Shown one piece after another: positions 57,184 to 64,000 of a DNA stretch of 64,000 nucleotides. The notes beneath the pieces are model-generated. The model searched no databases. It was not told the DNA's origin and worked only from the letters and a program-made list of their open reading frames with translations. Within the stretch, counting starts at the first letter, position 1. Each line of letters starts with the position of its first letter. This stretch comes from Caldifarciminota bacterium (GTDB lineage: Bacteria > Hydrothermota > Hydrothermia > LBFQ01): assembly GCA_027003075.1 (NCBI GenBank), contig JALWYV010000005.1, forward strand, positions 1 through 64,000, given 5' to 3'. Made by a program: the position numbers and the translations under genes.

Positions 57184-57708
57184 ATGAAGAGGATGATACC
57201 CCTTCTTGTGGGAGTACTTTTCTTTGTCGGAGCGACCGGCGACAAGCCCTTATTCAAGGCCAAAGCCTCAGTTTTCGGTTTCAAGGATAAGAAGATAAAG
57301 GGTGAGGTCTTTTTCTACCAGTACCCAGATATGAGCGTCCACGTCTTTGGCAAGATAACCGGCCTTCCCAGGAACCGCACCTTCGCCATACACGTACACC
57401 AGTTCGGGGATTGCTCCTCACCCAAGGCCTCCGGTGGTCACTTTGATCCCTACCACAGTGGTAAACACGGCCACCCCAACGATCCTATAGGCACACACCA
57501 CTCAGGAGATATGCCCAACATAAAGAGCAACGGTAAGGGGGAAGCCCTGATAGATTTCCGTACTAAGGCCTTTACCGTGATACCCTCTCCCTATTCCGTA
57601 CTCGGAAGGGCGGTTATAATCCACGCCGGTCCGGACGATTACAAGTCCCAGCCCGCAGGGAACGCCGGTTCCCGTATAGCCTGCGGAGTTATAGGTGTGG
57701 TGAAGTAG
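57184..57708 (+). CDS. sodC: Periplasmic Cu/Zn superoxide dismutase-like
   Basis: FAIHVHQFGDCSSPKASGGHFDP, HHSGDMPNIKSNGKGEA, GRAVIIHAGPDDYKSQPAGNAGSRIACGVIG. Confidence 0.93.
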   Translation: MKRMIPLLVGVLFFVGATGDKPLFKAKASVFGFKDKKIKGEVFFYQYPDMSVHVFGKITGLPRNRTFAIHVHQFGDCSSPKASGGHFDPYHSGKHGHPNDPIGTHHSGDMPNIKSNGKGEALIDFRTKAFTVIPSPYSVLGRAVIIHAGPDDYKSQPAGNAGSRIACGVIGVVK

Positions 57709-57711
57709 GTC

Positions 57712-58149
57712 TCAACGCAGGTTAAAGATTCTCTCTATACGCTGTATTCTGTTTTCGTCGTAGTTCCGGGATAGCACATCCCGGAGCTCCGTCAGTATAA
57801 CCTGCAGGACGGTTCCCATCTGTATGGTGCCGAGTTTGACGTGAACGACGAAGGCGAACCTTGAGGCCACGTTGAAAACGACGATCAGGCCGTTGTCCTC
57901 CGTCTCAAATAGGTAATAGGAGCCGAACCTTACTTCCCCACTTTTGAAACTTATGGCCGGATTTTTCCTCATCAGGTTCACGATGCGACCGTGGTATCTC
58001 AAGAACTGCGGTGGGATGTTGTAGGTAAAGTCAAGGATATCTCCCCTTATGACGTCTATTGCGCCCATCCCCAGAATGATGTCCCCGAACTCCTTCTTTA
58101 ACACATCAAAGGAGGCCCGAAGGGCCCCCTCGATCTCCCTCGGAGCCAT
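57712..58149 (-). CDS. Hypothetical protein (possible roadblock-like partner)
   Basis: Overlaps the upstream roadblock-like gene; small alpha/beta protein. Confidence 0.4.
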   Translation of the reverse strand: MAPREIEGALRASFDVLKKEFGDIILGMGAIDVIRGDILDFTYNIPPQFLRYHGRIVNLMRKNPAISFKSGEVRFGSYYLFETEDNGLIVVFNVASRFAFVVHVKLGTIQMGTVLQVILTELRDVLSRNYDENRIQRIERIFNLR

Positions 58150-58532
58150 CAGGAGAACACTTTGGAGTTGAATTCCCTGATGACTTTCGGTATAACAACG
58201 TTCAAAACTATACCTATCTGGACCTTCGCAAGGTCCACCAACATCCCCAGAAGGTACTTTTCATGGAGGTCAACCACTATGACCGCCTTATGGTCCTTCA
58301 GGTCTATGAGGAAGTAGCGGTGCATGGGAGGGAATCCGGCCTCCTTAGCGGCCTCGTGTATGAAGTGGTATATCTTTCCAAAGAGGGCGCAGGCCACCGG
58401 GTTGGAGTTGTACCCTATCAGGGGAACGAGATTCTCCTTGTCAAAGATGTCCGACGCCAGAAGACCCGCCCCCATATCCTGCTTGAAGGTCTCAAAGACC
58501 TCCTGAAGTTTCTTAACGTTCAGCTCAGCCAT
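58149..58532 (-). CDS. Roadblock/LC7-like small protein
   Basis: AGLLASDIFDKENLVPLIGYNSNPVACALFGKIYHFIHEAAKEAGF...YFLIDLKDHKAVIVVDLHEKYLLGMLVDLAKVQIGIVL. Confidence 0.5.
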   Translation of the reverse strand: MAELNVKKLQEVFETFKQDMGAGLLASDIFDKENLVPLIGYNSNPVACALFGKIYHFIHEAAKEAGFPPMHRYFLIDLKDHKAVIVVDLHEKYLLGMLVDLAKVQIGIVLNVVIPKVIREFNSKVFS

Positions 58533-58570
58533 AGCCTTCTATTGTAACGGTGAAGTAATAATTTATAATC

Positions 58571-60133
58571 TCAGTCCTGCAACTTCTCCATAACGTCAAG
58601 GTAGAGGCCGTCCGGGGTGGTCTGGAGCAGTATGCGAACCTTCGTATCCGGAGGATAAAGGCCGAGGAACCCCTGAGGGTCTATAACCCTGACCCCGAGG
58701 AGCTTGTTGGATATGTCCTCCAGCCTGCCCTCTATCAGGATGTAGGAGTTCAGACCCAAAAAGCCCATCTTAACGAGATCCTTGAAGAACTTGTCGTCAA
58801 CCTCTTCGGACTTGAGTACGAGGTCCGCCTTGGCGCTGACGTAGTCTATGTCTCCCTTCTCGGCGAAGAAGGCGTCTATCTCCTCAACGAGTGAGGGTAG
58901 GAAGGCCTCGTCCATGGAGAAACCGGAGGCCACCTTGTGTCCACCGTAGTCTATCAGCATCCAGGAGATGCTATCAAGGAGTTCCAGCGTGTCAAAGCCC
59001 TGAGGAGCCCTCAGCTCTCCCACGACCTTCTTGTCGTCCCTGCGGCCGAGGGCTATTGATGGCACCTTGTACTTCTCCTTTAGCTTGTTGGCGACGTACC
59101 CCAGATATCCCATCCCTTTCTTTCCGAGGTCAACCATTATGTAGGGACGGGAAGTGGAAACGCTATGCTTTATCTCGGAAAGGATCTCCTCCGCTTTGCG
59201 GTACCAGATCTCGGAGAAGGTTACCAGCCTCCTCATTATCTCCTCGGCCACGTTTATATCTTTGGTCATAAGGAGCTCAACACCCTCGTGGTAGTTACCC
59301 TTCGTGTGGGACGAGGATATGATGTTGGTAAGCTCGTAGAGGGTGGGCTTTTTACCCTTGACGTTCTCGTAGGCCTTCTGGAAGGTAAAGGTGTGCTCGG
59401 TGAATATCTCCTCAGCCTTGTTATAAAGCGCCCTGTTTTCGGAGAAGATGGGCATGCGATCGGCGATTATCCCTATGGTGGACCATACGAAGTACTCCGG
59501 TTTTTCCTGAATAATCGTGGATATGTCCCAGTGGTTGGTTATCTTGAAGAGGTACCACGCGAACTTAAAAGCCACACCAGACCCCGACAGGTAGGGGTAC
59601 GCTCCTCCCCGCTTGGGGTTCACTATCAGGTAGTCCGGATCCTGAACGAAGACCTCGTGGTGGTCTGTAACGATCACCTCTATACCCATCTCCCGCGCCA
59701 TCGCTATTTCCTCTTCGGCGTTCGTACAGCAATCGGTCGTTATTATGAGTTTCACCTCGTTCTGAGCCGCGTACTTAAGGCCTTCCTCGTTGATAGAGTG
59801 CCCGCCTTTACTTTTCTTATCAGGGATGTAATAGAGTGCACGCCCTCCCACCGTTTTTATGGCATCGTAAAGGATGGAAGTCCCGGTGACACCGTCGGCG
59901 TCGTCGTGTCCCCACACCAGAATCGTCTCCTTACGACCTATAAACTTCGCAGTGAGTTTTACGGCCTCCTCCATATCGGGTATGAGTTCGGGAGGAGGCA
60001 TGTTCTCCACCTTCGGCTCAAAGGTCACCTCCAGAAGAGCCTCGTCGTTTATACCCTTTTCCACGAGCAACCTCGCGACGAGCGGATGTATATCCCTCTC
60101 TACTATGGCAGAGACTATGTCCCCTTTGATCAC
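58571..60133 (-). CDS. DHH-family phosphoesterase, RecJ-like single-strand exonuclease
   Basis: LVWGHDDADGVTGTSILYDAI, DCCTN, VTDHHEVFVQDPDYLIVNPKRGGAYPYLSGSGVAFKFAW. Confidence 0.92.
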   Translation of the reverse strand: MIKGDIVSAIVERDIHPLVARLLVEKGINDEALLEVTFEPKVENMPPPELIPDMEEAVKLTAKFIGRKETILVWGHDDADGVTGTSILYDAIKTVGGRALYYIPDKKSKGGHSINEEGLKYAAQNEVKLIITTDCCTNAEEEIAMAREMGIEVIVTDHHEVFVQDPDYLIVNPKRGGAYPYLSGSGVAFKFAWYLFKITNHWDISTIIQEKPEYFVWSTIGIIADRMPIFSENRALYNKAEEIFTEHTFTFQKAYENVKGKKPTLYELTNIISSSHTKGNYHEGVELLMTKDINVAEEIMRRLVTFSEIWYRKAEEILSEIKHSVSTSRPYIMVDLGKKGMGYLGYVANKLKEKYKVPSIALGRRDDKKVVGELRAPQGFDTLELLDSISWMLIDYGGHKVASGFSMDEAFLPSLVEEIDAFFAEKGDIDYVSAKADLVLKSEEVDDKFFKDLVKMGFLGLNSYILIEGRLEDISNKLLGVRVIDPQGFLGLYPPDTKVRILLQTTPDGLYLDVMEKLQD

Positions 60134-60669
60134 TGCTTACCTCCTTCTTTTAAAGCTTTTTCCAGAAATATTCCGAGCTTACGCGTTTTCTCCACCTCCT
60201 CGTGGAGATGTTCGGCCTCGTCCTCTATCTTGAGGCCACATACCGGGCATATACCCTTACAGTCCGGAGAGCAGACAGGATTTATGGGCAGGTTTGATAT
60301 GAAGATCTCCCTTATTATGGGTAATACGTCCACCTCATCCCGCTCAATGTAAATGCTATCAACGTCCTCGTCCTTCAAAGACTCCCCACCCGTGTACTCC
60401 CCTCTCCGTAGTATGTTTTCGTCGGAAAAATGGAAGGTTTCCACGTACTCGTCAAGGCACCGGGAACATACGAACCGCATCTTCACCTCACCCTCAACCT
60501 TCAGGTGGTACCCTATATCCACCCTGGCGACGGTTATCTTAACGCTGGCATTCCCCACCACGGAGTACTCCCCCCTGTAGTCCATCTCCTCCGGTGTCAC
60601 CTCAACCTTGAAAGTGCGGGGTTTGTACCCTATGTCCTTGAGCAGGATGAGTATCTCACTCCTTCCCAC
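60130..60669 (-). CDS. DUF177/YceD-family protein
   Basis: MRFVCSRCLDEYVETF; INPVCSPDCKGICPVCG. Confidence 0.88.
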   Translation of the reverse strand: MGRSEILILLKDIGYKPRTFKVEVTPEEMDYRGEYSVVGNASVKITVARVDIGYHLKVEGEVKMRFVCSRCLDEYVETFHFSDENILRRGEYTGGESLKDEDVDSIYIERDEVDVLPIIREIFISNLPINPVCSPDCKGICPVCGLKIEDEAEHLHEEVEKTRKLGIFLEKALKEGGKQ

Positions 60670-61099
60670 TTTCCAACCTCTTTTTAAAAGACTTCAGTAC
60701 TCCCATCACGAAGGACGGGGACTTCTCCGCGGAAAAGCGCTTCGCGAACGTGCCGTAGTCGTAGATGGTCCGGTTCACGTCATCGGCACCCTTCAATATC
60801 TCGGCCATTCCGGCAAGTATAGCCGCCCTGTCAAGGGCGAGCAACCTCTCGGGTCTCCATCCCGTCAGGGTATCGGATAGGTGCCCGTATAGGGCGTCCT
60901 CGTTCCGAAGGTAGAACTCTATAAGATCCCTCAGCCTGTCCACCTCCTCCGGGGATAGATCCTCCCTCTCCCTTACGTCGCTAAGGAAACTTTCAGGATC
61001 CTCCTCGTTGCTCTCGTACCTGTAGATGTACTCCGCGAATAGGCTCCGCACCACCTCCTGAGGGGTCTTGAACATATCGCGGTAAAGTCGTTTATCCAT
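60656..61099 (-). CDS. nusB: Transcription antitermination factor NusB
   Basis: LLALDRAAILAGMAEILKGADDVNRTIYDYGTFAKRFSAEKSPSFVMGVLKSF. Confidence 0.82.
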   Translation of the reverse strand: MDKRLYRDMFKTPQEVVRSLFAEYIYRYESNEEDPESFLSDVREREDLSPEEVDRLRDLIEFYLRNEDALYGHLSDTLTGWRPERLLALDRAAILAGMAEILKGADDVNRTIYDYGTFAKRFSAEKSPSFVMGVLKSFKKRLESGKE

Positions 61100-62483
61100 C
61101 TTTCCTCCAGTCTTCTACTATCTTTGCCGCTTTTACAAAGAACGAAGGTGAAACGGAGAACCTGCGAAATCCAAGAGACAGCAGGAAACGGAGCCCATCC
61201 TCGTCGGATGCGAGCTGTCCGCATACGCTTACGGGTCTTCGGGAGTTATTGAGTACGTGTCTGAGGAGGTCACCGAATACCGGGTTTACCTGTTCTTTTA
61301 TGTCGCTCGTACCCCTCTCCCTTCCCGTGAAAAAGGCCCAGAGGTCGTTCGTCCCCACCGAGAAGAAGGTAGCGTAATCGTTCACCCCGGATATGCTCCA
61401 TGCAAACGAAGGGACCTCAACCATGAAACCTAAGTGTTCTATCCCCTTTGAGGTTACGTAGTCGTAGAAGGTTCGGGCGGTGTCGGGGAAGTCTACCATG
61501 GGTATCATTATACGGAAGTTCGGATACCTTTTTACGATTTCCAGAAGGGAATCAAACTTCTCCCTGAGGTCGTTCAGGAGCCTCATGGCCCCCCTCGTCC
61601 CGTGGTACTTCTCGCCCCCAACGTCGTACGCTCTGATTATTACGGGGGCATTGAGGCGGGCGAACCTCTCCCAGTCCACCCGTCCCAGATCCACGTTCAG
61701 GAGGTACTCCGTTCGCAGCAAACCCACGCCCGTTTCGTACCTCTCCGCCCAGAACACGTCCTCCGGGATGTCAAGATTAAGAAGTATCTCCACCTCCTCA
61801 CCGTCGGCCGTCAGGAAGATTCTCCCCTTCCTTATGTGTTCCTGTCTGTCAAAGGTATCTATGGGTTTACGGGAGACGATCCCGGCCTCCCCATCAACGT
61901 AAACGACCTCGCCGTTCCTGAACTTCGTGGGATCTATTCCCACAACTGTAGGTATATGGGCGTTAGCGAGGATTATGGCCGCGTGGGAGTCAGATGAAAG
62001 TTCCTTCAGGACCACGGCCGCCACCTTTCTGGTTTTTAGTTTGAGGGCTAGGGGGATGCTTACGCTCTCGGCCACGAAAACGGTGTCCTCGTTTATGGGA
62101 AGGTCAAGGGTGCCGTTATGGAGTATATCGTGTATTATCTGTACTATCTCCTGAGCCTTGCGGGCGAAGAAGGGGTCAGCGGATCTCATCCTCTCAACTA
62201 AGGGTCTCAGGGCTATGTCAACGGCCTCCTTTTCGGATACACCGAGGTCAAGACAGGTTTTAAGCCTCTTTCTGAACGTCGGGTCGGTGATTATCAGCCG
62301 TACGAACTGGGCGAAGACGTCCTCCTTTTCCCTCTCAAGATCACCGGCTATGCGATCCAGCACACCTAAGAAATCTTCCTCTATTCGGGAGGGAGTGGCG
62401 AAAACGAAGACCCTCCCCTTCGCCCTTCCCGGCACCAGTCCAACGCCTGTAAGTACTTCGTCAGTCCCTGTGCTATTCCTCAT
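61092..62483 (-). CDS. ptsI: PEP-protein phosphotransferase (EI-like, short)
   Basis: ELSSDSHAAIILANAHIPTVVGIDP (phospho-His region), VGLLRTEYLL, RAYDVGGEK, FFSVGTNDLWAFFTG, PVSVCGQLASDEDGLRFLLSLGFRRFSVSPSF. Confidence 0.9.
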   Translation of the reverse strand: MRNSTGTDEVLTGVGLVPGRAKGRVFVFATPSRIEEDFLGVLDRIAGDLEREKEDVFAQFVRLIITDPTFRKRLKTCLDLGVSEKEAVDIALRPLVERMRSADPFFARKAQEIVQIIHDILHNGTLDLPINEDTVFVAESVSIPLALKLKTRKVAAVVLKELSSDSHAAIILANAHIPTVVGIDPTKFRNGEVVYVDGEAGIVSRKPIDTFDRQEHIRKGRIFLTADGEEVEILLNLDIPEDVFWAERYETGVGLLRTEYLLNVDLGRVDWERFARLNAPVIIRAYDVGGEKYHGTRGAMRLLNDLREKFDSLLEIVKRYPNFRIMIPMVDFPDTARTFYDYVTSKGIEHLGFMVEVPSFAWSISGVNDYATFFSVGTNDLWAFFTGRERGTSDIKEQVNPVFGDLLRHVLNNSRRPVSVCGQLASDEDGLRFLLSLGFRRFSVSPSFFVKAAKIVEDWRKDG

Positions 62484-62763
62484 TGAACTTTACCACCTCT
62501 ATTAAATGGGCAAGTGCCTCAACGGCTTCCTCCGCGTCCGGACCCTCGGCCTCAATTACGAGTTCCGTTCCCATGGGTGCGGTAAGCATCATTACACCGA
62601 ATACGCTCTTGGCGTTCACCTTCATCCTGGAACCGTCCGCTTCCTCCTTTATCAAAAAAATGTCGCTCTCAAACTGCCCCGCCAGAGAGGAAATAAGCGT
62701 ACTCGGCCGGGCGTGCAACCCCAACTTGTTCCTCAACCTTACTTTTCTTACGACTTTACTCAC
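62473..62763 (-). CDS. ptsH: Phosphocarrier protein HPr
   Basis: VRLRNKLGLHARPSTLISSLA; MKVNAKSVFGVMMLTAPMGTELVIEAEGPDAEEAVEAL. Confidence 0.93.
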   Translation of the reverse strand: MSKVVRKVRLRNKLGLHARPSTLISSLAGQFESDIFLIKEEADGSRMKVNAKSVFGVMMLTAPMGTELVIEAEGPDAEEAVEALAHLIEVVKFNEE

Positions 62764-62800
62764 GGGAGGGAAGGCATTTTACGGTCGGAAGGTTCACTTC

Positions 62801-63469
62801 TCAAAGGGGGTATATCCTGTGCCACATCGTGAAGGTCCTTCCGTCGCCCGAGACTATACCGACGTCTCCGGATCGCACAACGGTCTTTACCCGGTTTAAG
62901 CCATGGCGGAGGAGGAAGTCGGCGGCGCTTGAGAGGGTTCCCGTGGCACACCCCATCGGCTCCTCTGGATAACCGTACTCCCACGTCCTGACGAAGAGGG
63001 AGTTGCCCACGAGGGTGTAGACGTTAGTATGGTACGGCATCCCCCCCTTCACCGTGGCCCGGTAGAATTCCCTGAGGGGAAAGTCCTCCATTCTCCCCAC
63101 GACAGGTACGACCAGATGTTTTACCCCCTCCATCTCAACGAGGGTGTGATCCCCTCTAATGTTAACCTTCAGATCAAGGGTTATGCCGACGTAATCGCCC
63201 CGGACCTTTACCACTTTGGGGCCGTGGGCATCAACCACGGTCTCCCCGTCCCTACCGTTGAGGCCGAGGTATCCCACCACCCGTGTGGCGTTCCCACAGA
63301 AGGGTACCCTATTGCTCAGGTAATTGAAGTAGTAGAGTTCCGTAGTCCTTTCCTTTTTGATGTACACCCATCCGTTGAAACCTTCCGGCAACTCCGGAAA
63401 ACGTGCAGGATCCGGTTCTCCAGACCCCTTAACTACGAGGAACCTATCTCCACCGATGGATACCTTCAT
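62801..63469 (-). CDS. dapF: Short diaminopimelate epimerase-like protein
   Basis: VPFCGNATRVVGYLGL and MGCATGTLSSAADFLLRHG correspond to the two catalytic-Cys motifs of DapF. Confidence 0.75.
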   Translation of the reverse strand: MKVSIGGDRFLVVKGSGEPDPARFPELPEGFNGWVYIKKERTTELYYFNYLSNRVPFCGNATRVVGYLGLNGRDGETVVDAHGPKVVKVRGDYVGITLDLKVNIRGDHTLVEMEGVKHLVVPVVGRMEDFPLREFYRATVKGGMPYHTNVYTLVGNSLFVRTWEYGYPEEPMGCATGTLSSAADFLLRHGLNRVKTVVRSGDVGIVSGDGRTFTMWHRIYPL

Positions 63470-63726
63470 ATCATCCGGCTTATCAGGAGAAAGATTAAAC
63501 CGGTGAACACGCCCATAAGGGAGAGTTCAACCTTCAAGCCCACGGAGAAGACGAGGAAGTAGAGGTCAAGGGTAACGTTCTGAAAACCCATGGAGAAGCG
63601 GTACGTTACGGCTTCAAGCGCTCCGCTCGGTGGTACGAAGAGGGGTAGAACGGCCGATAGAACCTCCCCTACGGCTATCCCCAGAATCGTCATAAACAAA
63701 TAAAATACGGGAGGTTTTTGAAACAA
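63466..63726 (-). CDS. Small membrane protein (DUF4321-like)
   Basis: MTILGIAVGEVLSAVLPLF...LDLYFLVFSVGLKVELSLMGVFTGLIFLLISR. Confidence 0.6.
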   Translation of the reverse strand: MFQKPPVFYLFMTILGIAVGEVLSAVLPLFVPPSGALEAVTYRFSMGFQNVTLDLYFLVFSVGLKVELSLMGVFTGLIFLLISRMI

Positions 63727-63727
63727 G

Positions 63728-63811
63728 TGCCGGGAGTGGGACTCGAACCCACACGGGGATTACCCCGGGGGATTTTAAATCCCCTGCGTCTACCGATTCC
63801 GCCATCCCGGC
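63728..63811 (-). tRNA. tRNA-Leu (anticodon TAA)
   Basis: Reverse strand GCCGGGATGGCGGAATCGGTAGACGCAGGGGATTTAAAATCCCCCGGGGTAATCCCCGTGTGGGTTCGAGTCCCACTCCCGGCA; long variable arm; CCA not encoded. Confidence 0.96.
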
Positions 63812-63860
63812 AAGGACTATATTTTAAAGTGGTCGGGTACGCAAATTGGTCATAGGATCG

Positions 63861-64000
63861 TTATGGTAGATGTAAAAGTGGACTTGAGGACCCTCTTTCG
63901 TAGAATTCTCGTTTGAAATATTCTTCCTCAACGTCGTTGGTAGGCAGATATATCTCTACAGGGATTTTTAAATTCTTTAAATAATGGTACATAAGAGGAC
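63861..64000 (-). CDS. Partial or short ORF running to the window edge
   Basis: Reverse-strand translation MYHYLKNLKIPVEIYLPTNDVEEEYFKREFYERGSSSPLLHLP*; no family recognised. Confidence 0.3.
   Translation of the reverse strand, partial: PLMYHYLKNLKIPVEIYLPTNDVEEEYFKREFYERGSSSPLLHLP

Overview
This 64 kb window appears to come from a GC-rich, probably thermophilic, diderm bacterium (LpxK, OmpA-family proteins and outer-membrane barrel candidates are present). Most of it is dense housekeeping DNA: rpoD-dnaG, recA, gltX, clpP-clpX, dprA, citrate synthase, plsY, ctaA/ctaB, ribH, dapB, queD, lpxK, nuoG, sucC, murC, lspA, purF, recJ-like, nusB, ptsI/ptsH, dapF, tRNA-Lys(CUU) and tRNA-Leu(UAA). The accessory elements are (i) an AT-rich single-gene insertion encoding a DUF262 + AlbA_2/Schlafen-like protein, and (ii) a 22-repeat CRISPR array with no cas genes in the window. 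One CRISPR spacer encodes a terminase-like Walker A motif. Less obvious signals: a recurrent TANAAT (-10-like) hexamer 6-12 nt upstream of start codons, which implies widespread leaderless mRNAs; very short, lysine-free N-terminal hydrophobic segments on surface/OMP candidates; a tRNA whose 3' end lies 3 nt from an OmpA start codon; an archaeal-type glycerol-1-phosphate dehydrogenase overlapping a Dpm1-like glycosyltransferase; a bacterial Trm1; and a coding-like frame with one in-frame TGA. All calls come from reading sequence and the supplied ORFs; no database search was run.
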